DNA of 64,000 nt from Tunturiibacter empetritectus (GCF_013410875.1 NZ_JACCCU010000001.1:992001-1056000); one strand, 5' to 3'; positions 27,359 to 35,555 are shown, counted from the stretch's first letter. Notes: generated from the letters alone by a model not told the origin. A program made the numbers and translations.

Positions 27359-28582
27359 CTAGTACTTTGGCAGGGACGGGTCGATCTTGTCTGCCCAGGC
27401 GAGGATGCCGCCGGTTAAATTCGATACGTTGGTGAATCCGGCTTGTTTGAGGGCGACCGCGGCTCTCTGGCTGCGGGCGCCGGACTTGCAGTGGACGACG
27501 ATCTCGCTGTGTTTTTTGTCGGCTAATTCGGCGGAGCGAAGAGCTATTTCGCCGACCGGGATCAGCGGTGCGCCGAGGTTTACGATCTTGTATTCGTGCG
27601 GCTCGCGGACGTCGAGGACGAAGACGTCTTCCTTGGCGTCGAGCTTGCGCTTCAACTCCTGGACAGAGATCTGCGGGATGCCATCGACGACTGGAAGATC
27701 GCTGACTGCCTTATCGCGGGCGACTTCGAGAGGACCGACTTCGCTGGGCGGAGTGATGCCGCAGAACTGGTCGTAGTCGATGAGTTCGGTCACGGTGGGA
27801 TTGGGACCGCAGACGGGGCACTCGGGATTCTTGCGCAGCTTGAGAGTGCGGAAGCTCATGCCGAGGGCGTCTACGAGTAGCAGGCGGCCGATTAATGGCT
27901 CGCCGATGCCGAGGATCAGCTTGATGGTCTCGGTTGCCTGGATGATTCCGACGAGGCCGGGGAGAATGCCGAGCACGCCGCCTTCTGCGCAGGAGGGGAC
28001 GAGGCCCGGCGGTGGCGGCTCGGGGTAGAGGCAGCGGTAGCAGGGGCCTTCCTTGGTGCCGAAGACGCTGGCTTGTCCCTCGAAGCGGAAGATGGAGCCG
28101 TAGGCGTTGGGCTTACCGAGCAGGACGCAGGCGTCGTTGACTAGGTAGCGGGTCTGGAAGTTGTCGGTGCCGTCGGCGATGACGTCGTAGTCCTTCAGAA
28201 TCTCGAGCGCGTTGGCGCTGGTGAGCATAGTGTTGTGTTTGATGACTTTGACGGTGGGGTTGAGGCCCTTGAGCATGATCTCGGCGGAATCGACCTTGAG
28301 CTTGCCGACGGTCGCGGTCGAGTGGATGATCTGGCGCTGCAGGTTGCTGGCGTCGACGGTGTCGAAGTCGACAAGGCCGATGGTGCCTACACCTGCGGCC
28401 GCGAGATAAAGTGCGAGAGGTGCGCCGAGCCCACCGGTGCCGACGCAGAGTACCTTGGCGGCCTTCAGCTTCTGCTGGCCCTCCATCCCAACTTCGGGAA
28501 GTATCAGGTGCCGGGAGTAACGGGCGATCTCATCATTGGAGAGCTTCGGGAGTTCTACGGTCTCTTCTATTGCTGTTGGCAT
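27359..28582 (-). CDS. MoeZ-like adenylyltransferase/sulfurtransferase (E1 domain plus rhodanese)
   Basis: The 407-residue protein starts at the ATG at 28582, preceded by GAGGAAAAG. The N-terminal ThiF/MoeB domain (about 10-265) has GTGGLGAPLALYLAAAGVG for ATP, NLQRQIIH, and zinc cysteines in CYRCLYP and CPVCG. The C-terminal rhodanese (about 300-405) has VLDVREPHEY and the catalytic cysteine in VVHCKSGARS. Such fusions activate the C-terminal glycine of a ubiquitin-fold carrier and load it with sulfur. It sits about 100 bases downstream of the CysO-like gene on the same strand, so that carrier is the natural partner; it may also serve molybdopterin or thiamine synthesis. Confidence 0.92.
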   Translation of the reverse strand: MPTAIEETVELPKLSNDEIARYSRHLILPEVGMEGQQKLKAAKVLCVGTGGLGAPLALYLAAAGVGTIGLVDFDTVDASNLQRQIIHSTATVGKLKVDSAEIMLKGLNPTVKVIKHNTMLTSANALEILKDYDVIADGTDNFQTRYLVNDACVLLGKPNAYGSIFRFEGQASVFGTKEGPCYRCLYPEPPPPGLVPSCAEGGVLGILPGLVGIIQATETIKLILGIGEPLIGRLLLVDALGMSFRTLKLRKNPECPVCGPNPTVTELIDYDQFCGITPPSEVGPLEVARDKAVSDLPVVDGIPQISVQELKRKLDAKEDVFVLDVREPHEYKIVNLGAPLIPVGEIALRSAELADKKHSEIVVHCKSGARSQRAAVALKQAGFTNVSNLTGGILAWADKIDPSLPKY

Positions 28583-28680
28583 TGTCTTTTCCTCTGCCTC
28601 ATGTAGAGGCGTCAAAAAACCTTCATCTCGTAAAATCGTCTTCGAACCGATTTCCATAGACGGTTACAAATAGGAAAATT

Positions 28681-28968
28681 TTAGAGTCGACAGCTCGTTC
28701 CGCCGGCGATGGAGGGGATGATCGTGAGTTCGTCCGCGTCGGTTGCCGGGGTCTCTTCCTTGTTTGGGAGGTAGCGGATGTCATCGTCGTTGAGATAGAC
28801 GTTGACGAACGAGCGAAGCTTGCCTTCCGGGGTAAAGAGATGGGGCTTGAGTTCAGGATATTGGACGGTGAGCTGCTGAAACACCCTGCTGACGGTTGTT
28901 CCCGCGACGCTGACGGTCTCGAGTCCGCCGGTGTAGGCGCGCAGCGGGGTGGGAATGTGAATGTTCAT
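28681..28968 (-). CDS. CysO/MoaD/ThiS-type ubiquitin-fold sulfur carrier with masked C-terminus
   Basis: The 95-residue beta-grasp protein begins MNIHIPTPLRAYTGG and carries FVNVYLNDDDIRYL and ADELTIIPSIAGG, close in layout to mycobacterial CysO. In active carriers the diglycine is the last residue pair. Here residues 89-90 are followed by TSCRL before the stop, so the carrier must be trimmed before adenylation. The overlapping upstream gene encodes a JAMM protease able in principle to do that. ATG and upstream TGA overlap (ATGA), showing translational coupling. Role: donor of thiocarboxylate sulfur to CysM; a role in molybdopterin or thiamine is the alternative. Confidence 0.88.
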   Translation of the reverse strand: MNIHIPTPLRAYTGGLETVSVAGTTVSRVFQQLTVQYPELKPHLFTPEGKLRSFVNVYLNDDDIRYLPNKEETPATDADELTIIPSIAGGTSCRL

Positions 28969-29486
28969 GCCTGACCTTTCTGAGTTTGCGCCGCTGCTTC
29001 GGCGACGTTAGGGGCGATGTCGATTTGAATTGGTTGGTCGTCGAAGTTCTTGTCGTCCTCTCCTGTTCCGCTCAGCAGAAAGGAGTTTGTCAGGACAGCT
29101 TTGCCCTGTTCAACACTGGTGATGATGTACGAACAGCCGAGCCAATGAGCTTCGGCGAAGTCGGTCTTGGACCACTGGGCGGGATGGTCGGGATGCGAGT
29201 GATAGAAGCCGACGATGTCCAGACCAAGGCCGCGTGCCTGGCGCTGGATCTTGACGAGCTCCTGGGGGGCGATGTGGTAGCGGTTGTGGGCGGAGTCGGT
29301 GCGGGTGTTGCCGGCGCGGACGATCTGCTGGACGTAGTTGACTGCCGCAGCGCTATTGACCGCCACAGTGCCATTGTCTTCGCCAGCGATGTTCTTTCCG
29401 AGCAGGACGCCGCAGCACTCGTTCGGGTAGGTCTCTTCGCCGTGGGCGCGGAGGGCTTCGTAGTCAGCGTAGTGGATGCGTAGCAT
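28965..29486 (-). CDS. JAMM/MPN+ metalloprotease, Mec-like
   Basis: The 173-residue protein starts at the ATG at 29486 with GAGGG nine bases upstream. The full JAMM zinc motif is present: Glu23 in NECCGVLLG, then His96-x-His98, Ser106 and Asp109 in YHSHPDHPAQWSKTD. In mycobacteria the homologue Mec releases cysteine from CysO. In other pathways JAMM proteases remove residues after a carrier's diglycine. Here both duties are possible. The gene begins five bases after cysM and overlaps the carrier gene by four. The C-terminal tail (about 145-173) is acidic, then Ala/Gln-rich. Confidence 0.92.
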   Translation of the reverse strand: MLRIHYADYEALRAHGEETYPNECCGVLLGKNIAGEDNGTVAVNSAAAVNYVQQIVRAGNTRTDSAHNRYHIAPQELVKIQRQARGLGLDIVGFYHSHPDHPAQWSKTDFAEAHWLGCSYIITSVEQGKAVLTNSFLLSGTGEDDKNFDDQPIQIDIAPNVAEAAAQTQKGQA

Positions 29487-29491
29487 CTGGG

Positions 29492-30427
29492 TTAGCCCTC
29501 CTGCCAGAAGCGTTCGCTCATGTACTTCTCTGCCGAGTCGCAGAGGATGGTGACGATGACGGCCTCGCGTCCAGCGCTGGCCTCCTGCTCGCCAATCTGC
29601 AGGGAGGCTGCGACAGCGGCAGCTGCGGAGATTCCAATCAACAGGCCTTGATTGCGCGCCAGATCTTTCACCATCTCGTAGGCGGTTTCGGTGGGCATGT
29701 CGATATTCGCGTCGGCGAGCGATGGGTCGTAGATGCGCGGCACGATCGCGGTCGCCATGTGCTTCAGGCCTTCGAGGCCGTTGAACGGCGAGTCCGGCTG
29801 CATCGAGACGCAACGGATCGACGGGTTCAGCTCCTTCAGGCGGCGGGTTGTCCCCATGAAGGTGCCGCTGGTTCCCAGGCCCGCGACAAAGTGCGTCACC
29901 TGGCCTTCGGTCTGCTCCCATATCTCGTTTGCGGTCGTGCGGTAGTGCGCCTTCCAGTTCTCGTCGTTGGAGTATTGATCAGCGTAGTAGTACTTGTCCG
30001 GCTCGGCTGCAGCGAGCTCTCGTGCTTTGCGGATTGCGCCGTCGGAGCCGTTGGCGGGATCGGTCCAGAGGACCTCTGCTCCGTAGGCGGCGAGATAGCG
30101 TTTGCGCTCAGGCGAGACGTTTGACGGCATGCAAAGAGTGACGCGGAAACCCAGTGCAGCGCCGAGCATGGCGTAGGCGATACCAGTGTTGCCGCTGGTG
30201 GCATCGAGCAGGCCGCGTGTGTCGCTGAGGAGGCCTCTGCGCTGTGCATCGGTGACGATGGCGGAGGCGGCGCGATCTTTCACCGAGCCGCCCGGGTTCG
30301 CCCATTCGGCCTTGCCCAAAATCTGGACTCCGGGCAGATGAGCATTGAGCCGCTCGAGCCTCACCAGGGGAGTGTGGCCGACGCGGTCTAGAATGCTTGT
30401 TCCAAACGGTTTGAGGGTGGCGATCAT
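29492..30427 (-). CDS. cysM: Cysteine synthase, CysM type
   Basis: This 311-residue fold-type II PLP enzyme has Lys50 in NPGGSVKDRAAS as the cofactor lysine, ATSGNTGIAYAML for the substrate loop, GLGTSGTFMGTTRRL for phosphate binding and ISAAAAVAA near the end. It replaces an activated serine side chain with sulfur. The neighbouring sulfur-carrier and JAMM genes suggest protein thiocarboxylate rather than free sulfide as sulfur source, as in the mycobacterial CysM-CysO-Mec set. It is the first gene of the operon, 104 bases from a divergent hypothetical gene. Confidence 0.94.
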   Translation of the reverse strand: MIATLKPFGTSILDRVGHTPLVRLERLNAHLPGVQILGKAEWANPGGSVKDRAASAIVTDAQRRGLLSDTRGLLDATSGNTGIAYAMLGAALGFRVTLCMPSNVSPERKRYLAAYGAEVLWTDPANGSDGAIRKARELAAAEPDKYYYADQYSNDENWKAHYRTTANEIWEQTEGQVTHFVAGLGTSGTFMGTTRRLKELNPSIRCVSMQPDSPFNGLEGLKHMATAIVPRIYDPSLADANIDMPTETAYEMVKDLARNQGLLIGISAAAAVAASLQIGEQEASAGREAVIVTILCDSAEKYMSERFWQEG

Positions 30428-30531
30428 GCGGCTTCCGTTTTCTTTTGACTCATTTGAACCGTTGTGTGCCGCTGCGATTGAAGGACTTTCGCGGATGTGC
30501 GACAGTTAATCGAGTCTAACGTATTGCACTT

Positions 30532-30945
30532 ATGGCGAAAAAGATCCCACAACGAAGCTTCAATGACGTTCTCGGTCTCCTCGGCGGCCAGAGATTCGAT
30601 GTTGCCCCCGCTCAGGAGGGTGCAAAGCGAACGCCAAATGCCGTCCAGGTAAGGAAATACGGCTGTGCGGCTGAGATCGCTGCGGCGCCGGACGGTACGG
30701 TCGAGATCCTGGCCCGGCCGGGGTGGCTGCTGAATGGCGAGATCGCGCGCCTGCTCGACAGGGGGTATCAAAAATTCCTCAAGACGAGCAAGCTGGAGAT
30801 TCCCGCGTCGGCGGATCATCTGCGGTCGATCCATGAGTTCAGCGAAGAGCTGAAGGAAGCGATCGGCGCCACGGTCCTCTACAACGAGGCACTGGGCACT
30901 ACAAGCAACGTCTACCAATACGATCGGGTCAAAGGGCGGGATTAA
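30532..30945 (+). CDS. Conserved-looking hypothetical cytoplasmic protein
   Basis: I do not recognise this 137-residue protein. It has no signal peptide or membrane segment. It begins AKKIPQRSFNDVLGLL, has a beta-rich middle (VRKYGCAAEIAAAPDGTVEI) and a helical C-terminal half (LLDRGYQKFLKTSKLEIPA, IHEFSEELKEAIGATVLYN). The layout resembles a small globular domain with one helix-rich lobe. It is divergent from cysM and has no close partner. The opposite strand is also open (30424-30918), but that frame is Ser/Arg-rich and unconvincing. Confidence 0.65.
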   Translation: MAKKIPQRSFNDVLGLLGGQRFDVAPAQEGAKRTPNAVQVRKYGCAAEIAAAPDGTVEILARPGWLLNGEIARLLDRGYQKFLKTSKLEIPASADHLRSIHEFSEELKEAIGATVLYNEALGTTSNVYQYDRVKGRD

Positions 30946-30980
30946 GTCTTCGTGGGGAATAGCCGAGAGCAGGACGAGAC

Positions 30981-31865
30981 TTAGCGTCGCCGATTCTGCT
31001 CCCGTTGTAGTTCGCGGTAGGCTTCGCTCTTGCCGATGCCGCGTTCGCGAGCGACTCGCTTCAGGGCATCCATCTCGCTGATACCTTCTGACTTCATCAT
31101 TGCTGAAACCTCGGCGGCGAGAGTGATCTTCCGCTTTTCAGCGGTGTTCTCAATTGGGGCCAGGGTGAGCATCAGTACGATCTCACCGCGGACGCTGGCG
31201 CGCGCGGCTAGTTGGGTCCGTAGATCAGCGACTGTTCCCCGCAAAAACTCTTCATGCAGCTTGGTCAGTTCTCGCGCGATGACGACGTGTTGCTCAGGAC
31301 CGAAGACGGCGTCAATATCGGCTAGGGTGTCGAGGATGCGGTGCGGGGCTTCGTAGAAGACGTGGGTTACCTCGCCTCGCATAAGATCTTCGAGCGCGGT
31401 CTTGCGCTGGCCTGCCTTGGCGGGGAGGAAGCCGTGGAAGGTGAAGCGTTCGGTGGGAAGGCCGCTTGCGATCAGGCCGCTGATTGCGGCGTTCGCGCCT
31501 GGGATGGGGAAGACATCGACTCCTGCGGCGAGGGCTGCGGTGACGATCTGGCCGCCGGGATCGGCAATGCCGGGGGTTCCGGCATCGCTGACGACTGCGA
31601 TGCGGGCGCCGGTCTTCAGCTCGGTGATGAGCTCTTCGGTACGCGAGCCCTCGTTGTGCATGTGATAGCTGACGGTGGGCGTGCGGATCTCGAAGTGATT
31701 AAGCAGCTTCTGCGTCTGCCGTGTGTCCTCGCAGGCGATGCGGTCCGCTTGACGCAAAACTCGCAGCGCCCGGAGCGTAATGTCTTCGAGGTTGCCGATG
31801 GGAGTGGCGACGAGGTAGAGCCCCGGCGCCAGTGGCCGGTCGTCCTTGTCGTGGGTTGCGGGCAT
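30981..31865 (-). CDS. rsmI: 16S rRNA (cytidine-2'-O)-methyltransferase
   Basis: The 294-residue protein modifies C1402 of 16S rRNA with RsmH. The tetrapyrrole-methylase fold is clear: GLYLVATPIGNLEDITLRAL, ACEDTRQTQKLLNHF, VSDAGTPGIADPGG and PIPGANAAISGLIASG. A helical, basic C-terminal tail ends QREQNRRR. Start ATG at 31865 overlaps the stop of the membrane-protein gene upstream by one base (TAATG), so the two are coupled. Confidence 0.95.
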   Translation of the reverse strand: MPATHDKDDRPLAPGLYLVATPIGNLEDITLRALRVLRQADRIACEDTRQTQKLLNHFEIRTPTVSYHMHNEGSRTEELITELKTGARIAVVSDAGTPGIADPGGQIVTAALAAGVDVFPIPGANAAISGLIASGLPTERFTFHGFLPAKAGQRKTALEDLMRGEVTHVFYEAPHRILDTLADIDAVFGPEQHVVIARELTKLHEEFLRGTVADLRTQLAARASVRGEIVLMLTLAPIENTAEKRKITLAAEVSAMMKSEGISEMDALKRVARERGIGKSEAYRELQREQNRRR

Positions 31866-32971
31866 TATTCCGGTTGCCGCAGCTTGCGGCGCTGATTCAA
31901 CATCCCCATGGAGAGGGCGAGATTCTGCGGCGTGATGATGCCGACGATGCGGTCGCCTTCGAGGACAGGAACCATCTGCGCGCCTTGACCGGCCATGATG
32001 CGGCGCAGCGTTTTGACGAGGGAATCGTCGGGCTGTGCGGTCTGGAAGGAGCGTGTCATCACGCCCTGCACGTAGCCGTTGCCGTCGCTTTGCAGGGCGT
32101 CGACGATGCTCTGGCGTGAGACCGCGCCAACGAGATTCGATCCGCGCACCACGGGAAAGACGTCCTGCAGGGTGTGGACGGAGCGTTGGAGCGCGTCTTC
32201 GAGGGTATCCGAGGCCGAGAGCATGCTGAACTGCGTCAGCATCACGTCGCGCATACGCACCGCGTCGACATCGGTTTGCAGCAACAGCCCCTGATCTTCC
32301 ATGTGCGCGCCGATCATGAGGAAGGCGCCGATCATGACCAGCCACATGTTTGGGACGAGGAGGCCGGCGACGATGAGTGCGATGGAGATGAACTGGCCCA
32401 GACCTGCCGCGGCTCGTGTGCTCTTCATAACGCCTTTGGTCTTGGCGAACTCGCCACGAAAGACGCGTCCTCCGTCGAGCGGCGAGGCTGGCAGCAGATT
32501 CACGACGCCGAGCAGGATGTTCATCCAGACTGCGGCCCTCAGCAGGTGCATGGGCGACATCCAGGGCCGCTCGAGGATGCTGACTTCAGGCGCGATCGTG
32601 AGCGTCATCGCGGCCAGCAGCACTCCGAATCCGATGTTCGCTGTTGGCCCGATGACGGCCATGCGCTTTTGCATCTCGGGGGTGGAGGCCTTTTCGGTTG
32701 CTTCGGTGCTGGCATAGCTCATCAAGCCGCCGACGGGAAGCAGAAGGATGCTGCGGAGGTCAAGCCCGAACCAGGCTGCCCCGATGGCGCGGGCTACCTC
32801 GCGAATCACCACGGCGAGCAGCAGAAGAAGCCAGAGAGCAAATCCTCTGCTCCCAGTCGAACCCGTCATGGACGCGTAGCTGATTGACAACCCGAGGATA
32901 AGGAGGAAGAAGGTATGAATGCGAACATCCACGCCGAGAAATCTGCCGATCGGAAAAGACCACCCACGCAT
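31865..32971 (-). CDS. M50 site-2-protease-like membrane protein with CBS pair, HExxH lost
   Basis: The 368-residue protein starts at 32971 (GAGG just upstream). The N-terminal half has several membrane segments (about 17-36, 44-64, 104-125, 142-160, 185-222). Family landmarks PVGGLMSY (about 79-86) and PASPLDGGRVFRG (about 161-173, metal-ligand Asp166) are kept. But the zinc-binding HExxH site reads R57-E-V-A-R61, in a context (LAVVIREVARAIGAAWFG) that otherwise aligns with active enzymes. Two CBS domains (about 233-290 and 297-355) follow. It is therefore likely a non-proteolytic relative that binds partners or nucleotides. It is translationally coupled to rsmI. Confidence 0.88.
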   Translation of the reverse strand: MRGWSFPIGRFLGVDVRIHTFFLLILGLSISYASMTGSTGSRGFALWLLLLLAVVIREVARAIGAAWFGLDLRSILLLPVGGLMSYASTEATEKASTPEMQKRMAVIGPTANIGFGVLLAAMTLTIAPEVSILERPWMSPMHLLRAAVWMNILLGVVNLLPASPLDGGRVFRGEFAKTKGVMKSTRAAAGLGQFISIALIVAGLLVPNMWLVMIGAFLMIGAHMEDQGLLLQTDVDAVRMRDVMLTQFSMLSASDTLEDALQRSVHTLQDVFPVVRGSNLVGAVSRQSIVDALQSDGNGYVQGVMTRSFQTAQPDDSLVKTLRRIMAGQGAQMVPVLEGDRIVGIITPQNLALSMGMLNQRRKLRQPE

Positions 32972-33054
32972 GTCCTCTATTGTATGCGCTGCCGTTAACG
33001 GATTCGCGTGTTGGCGGCTTACCATAGGCTCGCTTGCGTCTTACTATAGGAAAG

Positions 33055-33654
33055 ATGCGCGTCATTGCAGGTACTTACCGCTCTCGCCAGCTCGCCGCTC
33101 CACGTGGTCTCGAGACTCGTCCGACCAGTGACCGTCTACGAGAGACGCTATTCAACATCCTCGCGCCACGACTTGAGGGTTGTCGTTTTGTCGATCTTTA
33201 TGCGGGAACCGGGGCGGTGGGGATTGAAGCGATAAGCCGTGGCGCGGAGCACGTCTGGTTTGCGGAGAATGCTGAGCCGGCGCTGGCTTCGCTGCGACAG
33301 AATCTTGCCGCGCTGAAGATTGGTCGCGGATTTACGCTGGAGGATCGCGGTGTGGGAGCGATTCTGCAGCGGCTTGGCAAGCTCACGCAGCCGGTGGATA
33401 TCGTCTATCTTGATCCACCCTACGAAGCTGAAGACGAGTACTCGGGCACGCTCAATTTTTTCGGGAGTGTACGTGGTCGCGCGATTCTAGGTGCGGATGC
33501 AGTGGTGGTTGCCGAACATGGGAGCAAATCGAAGCTTGCTTCACGCTATGGCGTGCTCGAACACACTCGTTTGTTGAAGCAGGGCGATGCCGCGCTCAGT
33601 TTTTTTGCCGCTGCGGCGGCTGAGCAAACCCTCCGCCCTGATGATGGCCAGTGA
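33055..33654 (+). CDS. rsmD: 16S rRNA (guanine-966-N2)-methyltransferase
   Basis: The 199-residue SAM-dependent enzyme methylates G966 of 16S rRNA. Motifs are MRVIAGTYRSRQL at the start (ATG 33055, with GGAAAG directly before), RPTSDRLRETLFNIL, the SAM site VDLYAGTGAVGIEA and the catalytic IVYLDPPYEAE. Its last 59 bases overlap the end of a convergent gene. The 83-base gap to the M50-like gene holds divergent promoters. Confidence 0.94.
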   Translation: MRVIAGTYRSRQLAAPRGLETRPTSDRLRETLFNILAPRLEGCRFVDLYAGTGAVGIEAISRGAEHVWFAENAEPALASLRQNLAALKIGRGFTLEDRGVGAILQRLGKLTQPVDIVYLDPPYEAEDEYSGTLNFFGSVRGRAILGADAVVVAEHGSKSKLASRYGVLEHTRLLKQGDAALSFFAAAAAEQTLRPDDGQ

Positions 33655-34195
33655 GCAGGTCTACTTCGAAGGCGGTCTCGCGATCGGTCAACAGGTTCCA
33701 GCCCATGCCGTGCAGCGTGTTTCCTTCCACGCCGGTGATGCGGACTCCCTCCCAGCTGAGTCGCGCCGTCTCCCACGCTTGTCCGCTTGCACCCCAGGCG
33801 ATCATCGAATGAAAGCCGACAAATAAGAGGAGTTCCTGGGGGGCGAGGGGGCGTGCTTCGACCACAGGCTTCATCTCGATGTGAGTGCAGTGCTGCGGTT
33901 GTGTGGTATCGACGATGTAGGCGTAGCCGCCGGCCAGCGCGCACATCTCCCGCGGATTGGGACAGGCAAAGACGCCGGTCGGCATGGTGGAGTTGGTAAA
34001 GCCCAGGGCGCAGGTGGCGAGGAATGCTCCGCCGTCGGCTGGGCGAACCATCAGCTGCAACGCACCTCGGGCCAAGGCGTCTTCTTCGCCTGCGATCTGT
34101 TTTGGATAGACAAACTGCCGTGCGGGCGAGATGAGTGGCGCTGTCTTGAGGATCTCGGCGCTCCAGTTCTGAGCAAACACATCGGTACCTTGCAT
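33596..34195 (-). CDS. Hypothetical protein overlapping the rsmD 3' end
   Basis: The predicted protein has 199 residues from the ATG at 34195; a longer in-frame start at 34267 exists, but its extra residues look less protein-like. It has no signal peptide or TM helix. Features are FAQNWSAEILKTAPLISPAR, several cysteines (TCALGF, FACPNPREMCAL, QPQHCTHIEM) and a polar Gln/Gly-rich C-terminus. I do not recognise a family. Tail-to-tail overlap with rsmD by 59 bases is real if both frames are right, and rsmD is certain. Confidence 0.65.
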   Translation of the reverse strand: MQGTDVFAQNWSAEILKTAPLISPARQFVYPKQIAGEEDALARGALQLMVRPADGGAFLATCALGFTNSTMPTGVFACPNPREMCALAGGYAYIVDTTQPQHCTHIEMKPVVEARPLAPQELLLFVGFHSMIAWGASGQAWETARLSWEGVRITGVEGNTLHGMGWNLLTDRETAFEVDLLTGHHQGGGFAQPPQRQKN

Positions 34196-34260
34196 CACGT
34201 CCCGGCCCCCGAAAAATAAATATTGAAAAGTTGGCGTATCTTTCGAGTCCAAAAAGGTGA

Positions 34261-34330
34261 CGTCCAAAACACCACGTCAGCCACGCATCTCACCACAAGT
34301 TCACCACGATTTACCATTCAAAAACACATC
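34261..34330. repeat. Short CACCAC-type direct repeats in an intergenic region
   Basis: CACCACGTCAG, CCACGCATCT, CACCACAAGTT, CACCACGATTT and a partial TACCATTC follow one another with a 10-11 base period, next to an A-rich stretch (34320-34380). It lies between the hypothetical gene and the PLP enzyme. The period matches one helical turn. Confidence 0.45.
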
Positions 34331-34398
34331 GGAATCCGCAAAATCCCCTGCAAAAAACGCACTTTCACCACCGTCAGATTTTTCTCTGGTAAAAACCC

Positions 34399-35535
34399 TC
34401 ATTGCGCCGCGTCCAGGGCTTGCGCCATATCGTCAAGGAGGTCTTCGATGGCCTCGCAGCCGGCGCTCATGCGGATGAAGCCGTCCGGGACAGTGTCGCC
34501 GCCCCATTTCGCGCGACGCTCCGCTGTTGTCGTCACACCGCCGAAGCTGGTGGCTTCGGTTAGCAGCGATGATTTGGAGAGAAACGTGTCGGCGGATTTT
34601 TTGTCGCGCAATACGAAGCTCAATACCGGCCCGAAGTAGCGCATCTGTCTTTTCGCGATCGCGTGGCCGGCATGCGTAGGCAGGCCCGGATACAGGACGC
34701 TCTGTACGTCTTTTCTTGATGCGAGAAATTCGGCGATGCGTTGCGCGTTTTCGCAGGAGCGCTCGAGGCGCAGGGGAAGCGTTGCGATAGAACGCAGCGC
34801 GAGCCATGCCTCCATTGGGCCTAACGCGGCCCCGGTAAGGGTGCGCCATTGATCGAGTTTTGCGCGTAGCTCGAGGTCGCGCACTGCGACGTGGCCGAGC
34901 AGGAGGTCGCTATGTCCGGTCATCGACTTCGTATCCGAGGCGACGGAGAAATCGGCGCCAAGTGCGAGAGGAAGTTGTCCCAGCGGCGTGAGCGTGGTGT
35001 TGTCTACAGCGACCAGAGCACCCGCACGATGCGCTGCTTCGCTGAGCAGGGCGATGTCGCATATCTCCATGCCGGGGTTGCTGGGCGACTCCAGCCAGAG
35101 AAGACGCGCGCCCTCAAGCAGCTCAGCCTGCGCGTTTCCAGCGGTGGGTGCCATACGCAGCGTGATTCCCATGGGAGCGAAGTACTCCTGCAGCAGGACG
35201 CGGGCGGTGTAGTACGCGTTCGATGGAAGAACGACGACGTCACCGGGTCGCAGGATCGCTCCGAAGACCGCGGCACACGCTGCCATGCCAGAGGCGAAGA
35301 CAAGCGCGGTTGCCTGGTAGTTTTCGCCTGAAGCGAGCTGGCCGGACTCCATCTGGCCGATGGCTCTTTCGAGTGCAGTCCAGGTTGGATTGTGCGAGCG
35401 TGCGTACGTGTAGGGGGTCTCCGATGGGTCGCCTGGTGTGTGATACGGCGCTGCGAAGACAGGCCCTGCGTGCAGTGGCTCGCCGGGAACGGTTCGGCTT
35501 AGCGTGGAACGGATGATCTTGGTGGAGTCGCGCAT
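34399..35535 (-). CDS. Cys/Met-metabolism PLP-dependent enzyme (cystathionine gamma-synthase/lyase family)
   Basis: The 378-residue fold-type I enzyme has YTYARSHNPTWTALERAIGQ, ALVFASGMAACAAVFGAIL, the pocket residues VAVDNTTLTPLGQLPLALGAD, the PLP lysine in SDTKSMTGHSDLLLGHV and a late FGGVTTTAERRAKWGG with IRMSAGCE. Family members make or split cystathionine or methionine; the exact reaction cannot be assigned by eye. With hom, cysM and the sulfur-carrier genes nearby it fits sulfur amino-acid metabolism. No clear Shine-Dalgarno is seen; a palindrome lies about 21 bases upstream of the start. Confidence 0.9.
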   Translation of the reverse strand: MRDSTKIIRSTLSRTVPGEPLHAGPVFAAPYHTPGDPSETPYTYARSHNPTWTALERAIGQMESGQLASGENYQATALVFASGMAACAAVFGAILRPGDVVVLPSNAYYTARVLLQEYFAPMGITLRMAPTAGNAQAELLEGARLLWLESPSNPGMEICDIALLSEAAHRAGALVAVDNTTLTPLGQLPLALGADFSVASDTKSMTGHSDLLLGHVAVRDLELRAKLDQWRTLTGAALGPMEAWLALRSIATLPLRLERSCENAQRIAEFLASRKDVQSVLYPGLPTHAGHAIAKRQMRYFGPVLSFVLRDKKSADTFLSKSSLLTEATSFGGVTTTAERRAKWGGDTVPDGFIRMSAGCEAIEDLLDDMAQALDAAQ

Positions 35536-35555
35536 AGATTTTCGAGGTGCAGATT

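Noticed and set aside
28965-29921. Long 318-codon form of the JAMM gene
   Set aside because: The first 145 residues are antisense to cysM and Arg-rich; the ATG at 29486 has a good ribosome site and gives the family start.
30424-30918. A 164-codon minus-strand frame opposite the hypothetical gene at 30532
   Set aside because: No start signal, overlaps the cysM start by four bases, and the plus-strand protein looks more natural.
34261-34330. Possible CRISPR-like array
   Set aside because: Units are only 10-11 bases without spacers of constant length and no cas gene is near.
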